Assembly: GCF_002573715.1 (NCBI RefSeq)
Contig: NZ_PDHM01000012.1
Span: 125,368-189,367, forward strand
DNA from: Paenibacillus sp. EZ-K15
GTDB taxonomy: Bacteria > Bacillota > Bacilli > Paenibacillales > Paenibacillaceae
DNA: 64,000 nucleotides
Direction of reading: 5' to 3'
Each line of letters starts with the position of its first letter. The stretch's first letter is position 1. A model generated the notes under the pieces. It ran no database searches. It worked only from the letters and a program-made list of their open reading frames with translations, and was not told where the DNA came from. Made by a program: the position numbers and the translations under genes. Positions 27,136 through 36,092 of the stretch are shown in pieces.

Positions 27136-28485
27136 CTACTTGCCGGTCGTAATCACTTTGTTGATTTTTTCGGCCATCACATCCAGTTCGGTGATTGGGG
27201 CTTTGCCCATCAGAATGTTTTTCCATGATGCTTCTATGAACGGGTACGCTTTGCCTGCCCATGTCGACAGGAAACGAACCGGCTGCGTATTCTGGGATTT
27301 CAGAATATGATCAAGGCCTTCGCCCACTTCAGGATGTCCGGCCGCTTTCAGCGCTTCGTAATAAGCTGCGGAAGATGCTTGATAGGCTGCAGGAGCCACC
27401 GGGGTTGAAGGGAGGACTTCCTCGTACATTTTGGAATCCAGGTACTTGAGCACTTTCCATACCGCTTCCGGATTTTTGAGCGTTGCCGGACTGGACCAGC
27501 CTACAGCGTCATAAATCTCGGTCTGGCTGTTTACCACCGGCATCGGCACGTAGCCCCACTCCAATTCCTTCGGAGCCGTACGGATCAAATCATCGGCTAC
27601 CCATTGCCCCTGCAGGGTCATCGGGACTTTACCTTGCTTGAACGAACTCATGGCATTCGTTAAGTCAAAGGTAGGGGGATTCATGTAACCGTTTGCAATG
27701 GCGGATTTATATTTCTCGACTCCCTCTCTGAACGGGTCACTGATTTCCACCTTCGTTGGATTGATGATGGCATCAGCGAAGGGAGCGCCGCTTGCGGATA
27801 CCGAATAGAGAGAGACGTGGAAGGGGTCAAGGGGAGCGTAATAACCAAATTGCTGCACGCCGCCCTGATTGCTCGAAAGTTTTTCCATCGCCGTGAAGAA
27901 TTCATCATAGGTCCAGCCAATCTTCGGTTCCGGAAGGCCTGCATCCTGGAATGATTTTTTATTGTAAAAAATGCCGTATGTGTTCAAGAGGCCCGGCAAT
28001 CCGACCAACTTGCCTTCATAGTACCAGCTGTCTACCACGCCGTCGTAAAAGCCCTCCATGAACGCTTTGTCCTGTGTTGCAAGCTCCGTCCAGTCATAGA
28101 GAAGTCCTTTGCCGGCATTATCGAGCAGCATGTCGTTGCCGGTCATAAAGATGTCGGGTGCTTTCTTCGCCGTGATCATTCCGTTAATCTTGACACCGTA
28201 ATTGTCCAATGGTGTAGGGATGAGTTTCACTTTGATGTCGGGGTTATCCTCTTCGAATTTTTTCATGGATGCCATGATTTTTTCGTTCATGGCCGCCGAC
28301 TCCCAAGTAATCATCGTGACTTCGACGGGTTTCTTGGACCCGGCGTTAGCTTCTCCGGAAGGCGTGTTCCCGGGGCTCGCCGAACCGGAGCCTCCGCCGC
28401 TGTTGCCGCCGCAAGCGGCTAGCAAACTTGAAAATAACAGTAAAGTGATGATTCCGCTGGCCCACCTTCTAACACCCTGTCTCAT
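27136..28485 (-). CDS. Extracellular sugar-binding lipoprotein, family 1 type
   Basis: A 449-residue lipoprotein; start at 28485 follows TGGGAGGTC. The signal peptide ends in the lipobox SSLLAACGG, followed by a Ser/Gly linker. The mature protein has VEVTMITWESAAMNEKIMAS, KKAPDIFMTGNDMLLDN and FKQGKVPMTLQGQWVADDL, the pattern of MalE/UgpB-type sugar receptors. It lies between the GH76 enzyme and two permeases in one operon, so its ligand is most likely an alpha-1,6-manno-oligosaccharide. That ligand is inferred from context, not from binding-site residues. Confidence 0.92.
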   Translation of the reverse strand: MRQGVRRWASGIITLLLFSSLLAACGGNSGGGSGSASPGNTPSGEANAGSKKPVEVTMITWESAAMNEKIMASMKKFEEDNPDIKVKLIPTPLDNYGVKINGMITAKKAPDIFMTGNDMLLDNAGKGLLYDWTELATQDKAFMEGFYDGVVDSWYYEGKLVGLPGLLNTYGIFYNKKSFQDAGLPEPKIGWTYDEFFTAMEKLSSNQGGVQQFGYYAPLDPFHVSLYSVSASGAPFADAIINPTKVEISDPFREGVEKYKSAIANGYMNPPTFDLTNAMSSFKQGKVPMTLQGQWVADDLIRTAPKELEWGYVPMPVVNSQTEIYDAVGWSSPATLKNPEAVWKVLKYLDSKMYEEVLPSTPVAPAAYQASSAAYYEALKAAGHPEVGEGLDHILKSQNTQPVRFLSTWAGKAYPFIEASWKNILMGKAPITELDVMAEKINKVITTGK

Positions 28486-28585
28486 TGAAAGACCTCCCAA
28501 AAGGTAAATTTAATGAACTGAACATCACATGGTTTTTACTTCAGTCAAGTTAGGATCGGCATCACCTCCCATACGGTTGGAAGCT

Positions 28586-29485
28586 TTACTTTAAACCCGC
28601 GGAATTCATGGAGCCAAGCCCTTGCATAAAAAACTTCTGGCCAAAGAAGAAGAGCAGCAGCATCGGCAGGATATAAATTAAATCCGCGGCCATAAACAGA
28701 TTCCAGGCTGTCGCATAGGTGCCCGTATAGGTAGCCATCGCCAGTGACAGCGTCCATTTGCTTGGGTCGATAATATAGAGCAGAGGTTCCAAATATTGAT
28801 TCCATGCCCCTTGGAACGCAAAGATCACCATGGTTATGATGACCGGCATGGACATAGGCACCAGCACCTTGAGCAGCACATAAAGGTCAGATGCTCCGTC
28901 TATTTTGGCAGCCTCGTCAAATGAAACGGAGATCGTTCTTATATACTGGACAAACAGGAACGAGAACGTGGCGTTTCCAAAAAAGGCGGGCACGATGATC
29001 GGCAGCCAGGAATCATACCATCCAATGCTGGTGTACAGGTTAAACATGGGAATCATGCCTACAAATCCGGGAAGCATAAGGCTTCCTACAAAAAGCGAGA
29101 ACCACAGCTTTCGTCCCGGGAACTTTAGCCGTGCCAGCCCGTAGCCTACCAGAACCGAGCTTATAATCTGCCCGATCGTGCAGGTAATCGCAATAAACAG
29201 GGAGTTGCCAAACGTTTGCCAAAAGTTGATTTCCTTCGTTCCGGTTACAAAATTGGACCAATGAAATTCCCGCGGAAACCATTCGGGCGGAATTTTGAAC
29301 ACGTCATTGTTGCTCTTCAGCGCAATGGTAACCATCCACAAGAGGGGGAACAGCATCGCAATGGCGCCGATAGCCAATATGACAAAACGAAAGGCATCAA
29401 TCCAGTTAAACCGTACTCTTCGTTTAACGCGTATGTCCGCTGCATTCAGATTTCCTTGTTGTTTGGGCCATACTTCCGTTTGCAT
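28586..29485 (-). CDS. Sugar ABC transporter permease, MalG type
   Basis: A 299-residue membrane protein with six predicted helices (FVILAIGAIAMLFPLLWMVT near the start) and an EAA loop (FDEAAKIDGASDLYVLLKVL). The ATG at 29485 (or the adjoining GTG) follows AAGGGGGT. The C-terminus FFMQGLGSMNSAGLK fits the family. It pairs with the MalF-type partner 14 nt upstream. As in the other sugar operon here, there is no ATPase gene, so a shared MsmX-like ATPase is expected. Confidence 0.92.
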   Translation of the reverse strand: MQTEVWPKQQGNLNAADIRVKRRVRFNWIDAFRFVILAIGAIAMLFPLLWMVTIALKSNNDVFKIPPEWFPREFHWSNFVTGTKEINFWQTFGNSLFIAITCTIGQIISSVLVGYGLARLKFPGRKLWFSLFVGSLMLPGFVGMIPMFNLYTSIGWYDSWLPIIVPAFFGNATFSFLFVQYIRTISVSFDEAAKIDGASDLYVLLKVLVPMSMPVIITMVIFAFQGAWNQYLEPLLYIIDPSKWTLSLAMATYTGTYATAWNLFMAADLIYILPMLLLFFFGQKFFMQGLGSMNSAGLK

Positions 29486-29499
29486 CACTTCTTACCCCC

Positions 29500-30390
29500 T
29501 TATTTGTCGCTTTCGTAATAAACGAACCGGTTGGAGTACCGGTAAGAAATTACGGTAAAGATCATGATGATGACGAACAGTACCCACACTTCCGCGATTG
29601 CATAACCAAACATTCTTCCATTGAAGGCGTCGGTATAGATTTTGTAATTCAGCAGGGAGGTGGAAAAGTTCGGGCCGCCTCCGGTCAACACCTGAACCTG
29701 GTTAAACGCCTGGAATGCGCCGATGATGCCGAGTATAAGCTGCAGGAACAGGATCGGGGTAATCATGGGCAGCGTAATGTTAAGCGACATCCGCCACCTG
29801 GAGGCGCCGTCGACTTCCGCCGCTTCATACATTTCCTGGGGAACCGACTGTAGACCGCTCAGAAAAATGATGACACTGGATCCGACCTGCCATAAACCGA
29901 TTAACACGATCGATGGAAGCGCTGTCGTTTCACTGGTCAACCAAGTGCCCGGTGGCAGTCCGAACTCTCTTAGCAGTGAATTTGCCAGACCGTATTGCGG
30001 CTCATAAATAAATTGCCACAACGTGAGCGTGGCGATGGAGGGAACGACAACGGGAAGATAAAAGATCGTGCGGAACCATTTGATGCCTGCCAAGTTTTTG
30101 TTCAGCATCATGGCCAATAACAAGCCTAGAATCAGTGATAAAGGAACACTCAGCATCACAAAGTAAAACGTTGCCCGGATCGAAGGCCAAAAAGCCGGAT
30201 CCTCGGTGAACAGGTATCTAAAGTTCTCAAATCCGACAAAACGGGGAGAATCGTACCCGCTCCATTCTGTCATGGCGTAATACATGGACGACAACAGGGG
30301 GTAGGCGACAAAAATGCTGAAGCCGATAATGGACGGTAAAATGAACAGATATCCGATGACCCAGCCGCGAAGCTTCCTATTGGTTCCCAT
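29500..30390 (-). CDS. Sugar ABC transporter permease, MalF type
   Basis: About 296 residues, six predicted membrane helices (WVIGYLFILPSIIGFSIFVA), EAA loop in QEMYEAAEVDGASRWRMSLN. The start is uncertain: ATG at 30390 would overlap the upstream GH125 gene by 14 nt and has GGAGGAGGT at rather long spacing; ATG at 30420 gives a 10-residue longer protein and 44 nt of overlap. Either overlap indicates translational coupling with GH125. Its place as second gene ties import directly to intracellular cleavage. Confidence 0.9.
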   Translation of the reverse strand: MGTNRKLRGWVIGYLFILPSIIGFSIFVAYPLLSSMYYAMTEWSGYDSPRFVGFENFRYLFTEDPAFWPSIRATFYFVMLSVPLSLILGLLLAMMLNKNLAGIKWFRTIFYLPVVVPSIATLTLWQFIYEPQYGLANSLLREFGLPPGTWLTSETTALPSIVLIGLWQVGSSVIIFLSGLQSVPQEMYEAAEVDGASRWRMSLNITLPMITPILFLQLILGIIGAFQAFNQVQVLTGGGPNFSTSLLNYKIYTDAFNGRMFGYAIAEVWVLFVIIMIFTVISYRYSNRFVYYESDK

Positions 30391-31708
30391 GGTGATCCCG
30401 ATGACCTCCTCCGATATCATTCGCTTTGACTCGAATGCCGCAGTAATCCATGATCAGCTCGCAAAACATCATGTTAGCCCAGGAAAACCATGGGCGGGTA
30501 AAACGGGCAGGATCGTCTACCAGAAATCCTTCATGCATCATGCCGGTGCCTGCATCGGTATCGGCCATCAGCCGCAGCAGTCGAAGTTTCTCTTCCCGAT
30601 CCGTGGTCGTCAAGCCTTGAATCGCCAGCGCAATCGGCCATATATAACGATCCGGCGTGTGGGGGCTTCCGACGCCTGCGGCGGCAGTGCCTTGATAATA
30701 ATACGGATTGGCGTGGCTCAGCACGAACCTACGGGTATTCTGATAGACCGGGTCATCAGCGCTTGTATAACCCAAATACGGAATGGACAAAAGGCTGGGG
30801 ACGTTGGCGTCATCCATCAGCAGATGGTTTCCCATCCCGTCCGTTTCATAGGCATATATTTTGCCATATTCGGGATGATCAAGAACGCCGTACGACTCAA
30901 TGCCATGACGGATCTCAGCGGCAAGTTTCTCTGCCTCCGCTTCCAACTCGGGATCGTGCAGGACATCACGGCAAATCTTCGCCAGATAACCGAGCACAAC
31001 GACGGCGAACATATTGGACGGAATGAGGTATCCGTATGCACAGGCGTCGTCGCTCGGGCGGAAGCCGGACCAGGTCATTCCCGTGTAAGCCACTTCAGCC
31101 CCTTTTCCACCGCGCGGCAGCGTGTCGCTTGGAGGACAATCGAAGCGTTCGAAGTAATACGGCGAATCGGTTTCGTGATGCTGCTCGGTTCGCCAGATGT
31201 CCAGAATGACCCTGGCAGCTGAATGGAACGTGTGATCCAAATGCGAGGTCCTACCGGTTTCTTTCCATAACAGGTAAGCAAGCTGAAAGGGATAGCATAA
31301 CGAATCGATCTCATATTTGCGCTCCCATAGCCATGGATTCATGGCGGTGCGGTCGTTCTGATGGCCTTGACCGGAAGGCGAATCATTGAATGCATTGGCG
31401 TATGGATCGAGCAGGATGAATGCCGTTTGTCTGCGTACGAGCCCCTCGATCAAATCGGCCAGCTTGTCGTCGTGGCCCGCCGGAACGAGGAAGGGCCGGA
31501 TTTGCGCAGCCGAATCCCTAAGCCACATGGCTGGAATATCGCCGGTAATGACAAAGGTGGTACCGTCGGGCTGTCGTTGAATGGTCGAACTCAGCGTGTT
31601 ATCCAGCATGCTCTTGAACATATGTCCGAGCTTCGGATAAGCTGAGGTGCCTTCGGTTATCGTGCGGTTCAAATCATGCAATACAGAAAAATAGTCCGAT
31701 GTGTACAT
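30377..31708 (-). CDS. GH125 exo-alpha-1,6-mannosidase
   Basis: A 443-residue protein, ATG at 31708 behind AAGGGAG. It carries GH125 (formerly DUF1237) landmarks: TFVITGDIPAMWLRDSAAQI near the start, NPWLWERKYEIDSLCYP, TWSGFRPSDDACAYGYLIPS with the likely acid aspartate, and GTGMMHEGFLVDDPARFTRP with the likely base glutamate. GH125 enzymes remove terminal alpha-1,6-linked mannose by inversion. There is no signal peptide, so it works on imported oligosaccharides, complementing the secreted GH76 enzyme. It is the first gene after a strong promoter with an adjacent cre-like site. A GH76 plus GH125 pair points to alpha-1,6-mannan, for example from fungal walls. Confidence 0.94.
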   Translation of the reverse strand: MYTSDYFSVLHDLNRTITEGTSAYPKLGHMFKSMLDNTLSSTIQRQPDGTTFVITGDIPAMWLRDSAAQIRPFLVPAGHDDKLADLIEGLVRRQTAFILLDPYANAFNDSPSGQGHQNDRTAMNPWLWERKYEIDSLCYPFQLAYLLWKETGRTSHLDHTFHSAARVILDIWRTEQHHETDSPYYFERFDCPPSDTLPRGGKGAEVAYTGMTWSGFRPSDDACAYGYLIPSNMFAVVVLGYLAKICRDVLHDPELEAEAEKLAAEIRHGIESYGVLDHPEYGKIYAYETDGMGNHLLMDDANVPSLLSIPYLGYTSADDPVYQNTRRFVLSHANPYYYQGTAAAGVGSPHTPDRYIWPIALAIQGLTTTDREEKLRLLRLMADTDAGTGMMHEGFLVDDPARFTRPWFSWANMMFCELIMDYCGIRVKANDIGGGHRDHHGNQ

Positions 31709-31763
31709 GGTAAGCTTCTCCCTTCCATTCTTCAGGGTGTTAATCGTTTGGTTAGGTCATTAT

Positions 31764-31778
31764 ATAAAACGCTTACAT
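31764..31778 (-). promoter_or_regulatory. CcpA cre-like site in the mannan operon promoter
   Basis: Minus strand ATGTAAGCGTTTTAT matches the cre consensus WTGNAANCGNWNNCW at every fixed position but one (A instead of C at position 14). It begins just 2 nt after the -10 box, where CcpA blocks RNA polymerase. Catabolite repression of the mannan operon is therefore likely. Confidence 0.7.
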
Positions 31779-31780
31779 TT

Positions 31781-31809
31781 AATATAATTACATACCAATT
31801 TAATGTCAA
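31781..31809 (-). promoter_or_regulatory. Sigma-A promoter of the mannan operon
   Basis: Minus strand TTGACA (31804-31809), 17-nt spacer, TATATT (31781-31786). The -35 box is perfect and the -10 box differs from TATAAT at one base. It lies about 73 nt before the GH125 start codon. The region from here to sigK holds no gene I can support. Confidence 0.8.
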
Positions 31810-32128
31810 TATATTATATTGATAAAAATTATGGCTGTTATATTATGTTGGTGTAGTGAATGGCTTATCGATCATTCTGTGGGTCCGCTTGTCCTAGTTT
31901 AGGAATATACCGTTGCGACAACGCAATTTATTATTTATTACAGCTTGTATTTATAACATGATATATTGGTATGTGGTGAAAGAACGGCCGTTAGTTGCGG
32001 TTGTCCATTGCTTGGTTGAGGAATCACTAAAACATCAAATGGTGTATCATTGCGGGCCGTCTTTTATGAATGGTCGGACAGATATCGGGGATTTAACGTT
32101 TTTACGAATCACTTTCCCTCGTACAGGC

Positions 32129-32155
32129 ACTTCTGGGCCGTTGCCTACATAGAAT
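32129..32155 (+). promoter_or_regulatory. Possible mother-cell sigma (SigE/SigK-type) promoter for sigK
   Basis: CATAGAAT at 32148-32155 fits the CATANNNT -10 element of mother-cell sigma factors, with an AC dinucleotide 17 nt upstream as the minimal SigK -35. It lies about 70 nt before the sigK start. The match is short, so this is tentative. The remaining bases between 31810 and 32128 show no supported gene. Confidence 0.35.
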
Positions 32156-32222
32156 GAGAAGACCGAGAGACCGAGCGCGATAAGGGCCGGTTGCATTGTA
32201 ACTTCGCAGGAGGTGTCCTAAA

Positions 32223-32924
32223 GTGCCTGGATTGTTTACCGCAATTGCTTTGTTCATAAAAGAGTTGACCCTGCTCGTTTCGTACGTGAAAAACAACGCG
32301 TTTCCCCAGCCTCTGACCGAGGAAGAGGAAGCTAAACATCTGCAGCGAATGGCCGAAGGCGATCCTCAATCGCGTAATAAACTAATTGAGCATAATCTTC
32401 GGCTGGTTGCACACATCGTCAAAAAGTTCGATAACACCGGCGAGGATTTAGAAGATTTGATTTCCATCGGGACGATAGGACTCATCAAGGCGATTGAAAG
32501 CTTCAGGCCGAATAAAGGCACGAAGCTGGCGACATTTGCTGCCCGTTGTATAGAAAATGAGATACTGATGCATCTTCGTTCCTTGAAGAAGACACGAAAA
32601 GACGTATCCCTCCATGATCCGATTGGAACGGACAAAGAGGGGAACGAGATTACACTTATCGATATCCTCGGGACGGAAGCGGATGATATCGTGGATGCCG
32701 TGCAGTTAAAAATTGAGAAGAGCAAGATCTACCGGAACCTCGATATATTGGACGACCGGGAGAAGGAAGTTGTTATTGGTCGTTTTGGACTGGAAGCCGG
32801 CGGAGAAGAACGGACGCAGCGTGAGATCGCCAAGGAACTCGGCATATCGCGCAGCTATGTATCGCGGATAGAGAAGCGGGCGCTGATGAAGCTGTATCAT
32901 GAGTTTTACAAGCAGAAACGTTAG
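32223..32924 (+). CDS. sigK: RNA polymerase sigma-K factor precursor
   Basis: A 233-residue protein starting at GTG behind GCAGGAGGTG. The N-terminal 20 residues ([20 protein letters not shown]) are the hydrophobic pro-sequence that is removed by SpoIVFB. Then follow region 2 ([37 protein letters not shown]) and region 4 helix-turn-helix ([20 protein letters not shown]). Sigma-K directs late mother-cell genes for coat formation and lysis. The gene is whole, so there is no skin-type prophage interrupting it at the position used in Bacillus subtilis. It is monocistronic and ends in a clear terminator. Confidence 0.97.
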   Translation: MPGLFTAIALFIKELTLLVSYVKNNAFPQPLTEEEEAKHLQRMAEGDPQSRNKLIEHNLRLVAHIVKKFDNTGEDLEDLISIGTIGLIKAIESFRPNKGTKLATFAARCIENEILMHLRSLKKTRKDVSLHDPIGTDKEGNEITLIDILGTEADDIVDAVQLKIEKSKIYRNLDILDDREKEVVIGRFGLEAGGEERTQREIAKELGISRSYVSRIEKRALMKLYHEFYKQKR

Positions 32925-32989
32925 CCGAAGAAAACTGAAACTGTGTTAACCACTGATGACCGAAACGGGAATGTCGATATAGAGCCGCT

Positions 32990-33019
32990 AAAGCCACTTC
33001 CTGTGATGGAAGTGGCTTT
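32990..33019. terminator. Intrinsic terminator after sigK
   Basis: AAAGCCACTTCC pairs with GGAAGTGGCTTT around TGTGAT. It lies between sigK and the convergent small gene, so it may serve both. Confidence 0.85.
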
Positions 33020-33031
33020 CGCTCGCTTGAT

Positions 33032-33304
33032 TTATGTAGGGTTCAGCTCGCTCGGCTTGTTGAGTGCACGCAACCCAAACCGCATGGGATTCTGGGATTT
33101 ATACTGCTGCCATTGCAGTACGCGGCGAATGGCCATCGGCGCAATGATGCTGCCAATCATGCCGAGCAGATCGGATTGAAGTGCTTTTTGAGCGATGATG
33201 AAACCGCAAGACCCGCCGATAAATTCAATGGACATGTAGCGCTTTAAACTGGATAACGTGACAACATAAATTACGAATTTATCCTGCTCCTTGATGATGG
33301 GCAT
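33032..33304 (-). CDS. Small hydrophobic protein of unknown function
   Basis: A 90-residue protein starting MPIIKEQDKFVIYVV. The ATG at 33304 follows GGGGGAG at good spacing, which favours it over the upstream in-frame start at 33388. A central stretch (SIEFIGGSCGFIIAQ, then LLGMIGSIIAPMAIRRVL) could form one or two membrane segments or be an amphipathic protein surface, and the C-terminus is basic. I recognise no family. It converges on sigK across a shared terminator; a sporulation role is possible only from that context. Confidence 0.55.
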   Translation of the reverse strand: MPIIKEQDKFVIYVVTLSSLKRYMSIEFIGGSCGFIIAQKALQSDLLGMIGSIIAPMAIRRVLQWQQYKSQNPMRFGLRALNKPSELNPT

Positions 33305-33516
33305 GATGTACTCCCCCACTCCTTCACGTCTCTGTAACTGCCGACAACGGATTTCTACCTTTCTTGGAATCGTACGACTCTCTCGCAAGAAAAACCTCCG
33401 CTAAAAGCGGTCTGTCTTCTGAGTGACTACGGCGTGAGACGTTTTTTCATATGCCATCTTATGTATTTTTATAGGCTATTATGCTTTCCAAGCGAGGATA
33501 CAAGCCCTGTTACGAC

Positions 33517-33608
33517 AAAAACCAACCGTCTTGGCCATAGAAAAACTGCACCTCCAAATGTTAGATGGTGTCTAACAAGTGGGGTGCAGTTCACGACGGT
33601 TGGTTTTT
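33517..33608. repeat. Nested palindrome, possibly an IS-end remnant inside a terminator
   Basis: Three arms share a centre. Outer: AAAAACCAACCGTC (33517-33530) pairs perfectly with GACGGTTGGTTTTT (33595-33608). Middle: AACTGCACC (33544-33552) with GGTGCAGTT (33583-33591). Inner: GTTAGA (33560-33565) with TCTAAC (33571-33576), loop TGGTG. The middle-plus-inner halves look like a pair of imperfect insertion-sequence end repeats lying back to back. The outer arms with their T-runs could be an ordinary bidirectional terminator for the gene at 33618. The surrounding gap (33305-33617) holds no other gene I can support. Confidence 0.8.
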
Positions 33609-33617
33609 AGTTCGGCT

Positions 33618-33896
33618 CTACTCGGGTTTCCTTTGTCCCGGGTCTGCTTGAATGCTCTCGTCTTCACCGGGATACTCCCGTTCGATGCCCATGTGCAGGT
33701 TGCGATCCTCATAGTCAAACCGATTCGGAGACCGCTGATCCTTGCGCCATGGGGTGCTCTTGCCAAGGGAATCGCTGCGGAGATCGGAACCGTAAGGTCC
33801 CTCGGGAAATTCCTCGGCCACCAGATCGTTCCGCTGTGACTCAACGGTGGATAGGTCCGTAAAGTTATCCCGTTCTTCCTTCTCAAATCCGTTCAT
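33618..33896 (-). CDS. Small hydrophilic protein of unknown function
   Basis: A 92-residue, highly charged protein with no hydrophobic segment; it begins MNGFEKEERDNFTDLST and ends in SIQADPGQRKPE. The ATG follows CGGGAGGT at 7 nt, giving good support for translation. Its composition (rich in D, E, R, N, P and almost no large hydrophobic residues) suggests an intrinsically disordered protein, of the kind seen among small spore or stress proteins of Bacilli. I recognise no family. It is followed at once by the nested palindrome, which may act as its terminator. Confidence 0.6.
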   Translation of the reverse strand: MNGFEKEERDNFTDLSTVESQRNDLVAEEFPEGPYGSDLRSDSLGKSTPWRKDQRSPNRFDYEDRNLHMGIEREYPGEDESIQADPGQRKPE

Positions 33897-33983
33897 TCCT
33901 GAGACCTCCCGAAAAGGTACTTAAGCTACCGTTTCAGTGTTCCCCTGAACAGATGGAATCATTCCGTTATGTGTCCTGGCTTA

Positions 33984-34835
33984 CTATAATCCTGCAGCAC
34001 CGAATACGCTGTCGAAGGCTCGCCGTGATTTAGCGATCAATTCCTCAGGAGTCCCGGTCGGCGTGGAAGGCGTCAATATTTCTTGTGTAACCGGGCCTGC
34101 ATAGCCGATATCGTTCAGAGCCTGAAGGAACCCCGGAAGATTAATTACGCCTTCACCCGGATAAAGCCGATCATTATCGAGAACATCCCCCACGGGAATG
34201 TCCTTGGCATCGTTAATGTGGACATGAACGATTTGTTCGGCGCGCAGCTGCCGGATATCCGCAACCGTCATCTCATTGGTGTACCAGTGATAGGCATCAT
34301 ACAGTAGCCCGACATTCGGTTCCCCGATGGCATCGATCCAATCCAAAGTCTCTTGTACTGTCCAGATAAACGGGTTCTTCCATTGGGTGCGCAGATGATG
34401 CGGTCCTACAAACTCCAAGGCTAATCGAATTCCATATGCTCCCAAAATGTTGGCACAAGCCCGCAGCCTTGTGGTGGCCAGCGCCATGAAATGAGCTGCT
34501 GGTGCGTCGGTGGAAGGAAGAATGTATGTACAGCAGCGAGTGCAGCCGAGGCCCTTGGCAGCTGCCGCTGCAGCCGGTAGTTTCTCGAGTCCGCTTAGGA
34601 ACTGCTCGTCCGATCCTCTCCATTCCACGGGAAGACCGATTGCCCCAACTTCCAGTTGGCGGGATTGCAGCATATCGGTTGCCGCTCCCACGCCTAGGCG
34701 GTCTACAAGACCTTTGGCATCGATATCGACGCATTGGAATTCATATTTGGCCGCGAGTTCGATAAACTGTAAATCGCTTTCAAGTTTTCCGAGTCCTGCG
34801 CTTGTTAAACCTTGCAGCATATTCATCGTCTCCAT
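33984..34835 (-). CDS. Sugar phosphate isomerase/epimerase-like TIM-barrel protein
   Basis: Up to 283 residues; the GGAG before position 34820 suggests translation may begin a few codons later, at the third ATG of the METMNM start. The fold is the xylose-isomerase-like TIM barrel. Metal-site candidates are the glutamate in IRLALEFVG, the aspartate in VGLLYDAYHWY, the histidine in IVHVHINDA and a late glutamate in GPVTQEIL. Members act as isomerases, epimerases or dehydratases on sugars and inositol derivatives. It appears monocistronic and diverges from the CE7 esterase gene. The substrate is unknown. Confidence 0.8.
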   Translation of the reverse strand: METMNMLQGLTSAGLGKLESDLQFIELAAKYEFQCVDIDAKGLVDRLGVGAATDMLQSRQLEVGAIGLPVEWRGSDEQFLSGLEKLPAAAAAAKGLGCTRCCTYILPSTDAPAAHFMALATTRLRACANILGAYGIRLALEFVGPHHLRTQWKNPFIWTVQETLDWIDAIGEPNVGLLYDAYHWYTNEMTVADIRQLRAEQIVHVHINDAKDIPVGDVLDNDRLYPGEGVINLPGFLQALNDIGYAGPVTQEILTPSTPTGTPEELIAKSRRAFDSVFGAAGL

Positions 34836-35126
34836 TCACTATAAGATGTCGTATTGCTAGAGGCGGGCGCTTCGTTTATATCAACCCTTTGGTTTTTCAT
34901 AGTTTCTATTATGATATGTTCCACTCTATAAATCTATGATCGCTTTTTAGTTTTTTTAAGAAAGTTTTTCGAGCTTGTAGCCATAATCCGATTCGGTTGT
35001 TGATAGAAGGTTGTGGATGAATGCGGATGAATTCCTACTCTTTCGAAGGGGATTACGGACGTTATGCCGAAATAACCATGTTACACGAACGTTCATTTTA
35101 CTCGCGAAAAGGAGATTTAACTCAGA

Positions 35127-36092
35127 ATGAATACCATTGAGCTGCGTAAAAAAGAGCTTGGCAACGTGTATCCGGAACCCACAATCAACGAGGAGGTTTT
35201 GAATCAATTTTGGGAGGAAGTGTTGAAGGCGTATAACGAAAAGCCGCTTCACATCGTTAGTCTACTGGAAGCGACGCCATATCCTTATATGGAAGTATCC
35301 AAGGTCACCTATCATGGTTATGATGATACGCCCATCCATGCTTGGTATATAGCTCCAGCTAAACATTCTTCAGACGAAAAAAACCGACCGTGTATCGTAA
35401 CCTTTCCAGGTTATTCCGGAGACCGTGGATTTCCAGAACGGTATGCTCACTGGCTGATGCTGGGTTATGCGGTGTTTGCCGTGGATGTCAGGGGACAGGG
35501 CGGGGAGACGGGGAATCTGCTTCCATTGGACAGCGGCGTGGTTAAGGGCTGGGTGACGCAGGGGATTACGGATATTCGTCGCTCCTATTACATGGCAGTT
35601 GTGATGGATGCTGTGAGAGCGGTGGATGCGGCATCGCAGCAGCCAGGAGTGGATCCGAAAAAAATTGCCGTGGTTGGCGGCAGTCAGGGTGGCGGACTGT
35701 CTCTGCTTGCAGGGGCCTTGAATCCGAAGGTTGCGGCCATTGTGGCCGACATTCCCAACATGTGCAGGATGGATTACGGGATTCTGCATTCGGTCAGCTC
35801 GCTGAACGAAATCGCCCAATACATCAAGCGGTACCCGGAGCAATTGGATAAAATTCTGGAGCATCTCTCGTATTTTGACATGCTGAATCTGGCGCCGCGA
35901 ATCCAGGTGCCGGTCATGGTATCCGTCGGCTGGAAGGATACGGTCTGCATGCCCGAAACCATATATGCCGCATACAACCGAATGAAATCAGCAAAAGAAA
36001 TAAGAGACTATCCGTTCTCTGGCCATGAAGTCAATGAGTACCAGAAGCGGGAGGGCGTCTTGTTCCTGGAACGAATTTTTAACGGGGAATAG
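35127..36092 (+). CDS. CE7 acetyl-xylan esterase / cephalosporin-C deacetylase
   Basis: A 321-residue protein of normal CE7 length. The family hallmarks are all present: RGQGG in VFAVDVRGQGGETGN, the nucleophile motif in VVGGSQGGGLSLLAGA, an aspartate in SVGWKDTVCMPE and the HE motif in FSGHEVNEY. These enzymes are hexameric cytoplasmic serine esterases that remove acetyl groups from short xylo-oligosaccharides and also from cephalosporins. ATG follows AAAAGGAG. It is separated from the GH43 locus by 12 kb but could act on the same imported oligosaccharides. It seems to be its own transcription unit. Confidence 0.92.
   Translation: MNTIELRKKELGNVYPEPTINEEVLNQFWEEVLKAYNEKPLHIVSLLEATPYPYMEVSKVTYHGYDDTPIHAWYIAPAKHSSDEKNRPCIVTFPGYSGDRGFPERYAHWLMLGYAVFAVDVRGQGGETGNLLPLDSGVVKGWVTQGITDIRRSYYMAVVMDAVRAVDAASQQPGVDPKKIAVVGGSQGGGLSLLAGALNPKVAAIVADIPNMCRMDYGILHSVSSLNEIAQYIKRYPEQLDKILEHLSYFDMLNLAPRIQVPVMVSVGWKDTVCMPETIYAAYNRMKSAKEIRDYPFSGHEVNEYQKREGVLFLERIFNGE

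Noticed and set aside
30314..31222. + strand open frame of 302 codons
   Set aside because: Antisense to GH125 and the permease; composition is not protein-like.
31913..32152. + strand open frame of 79 codons before sigK
   Set aside because: No ribosome binding site and no family pattern; more likely the sigK upstream region.
32223..32924. sigK interrupted by a skin-type element
   Set aside because: The sigma-K frame is continuous from pro-sequence to region 4.
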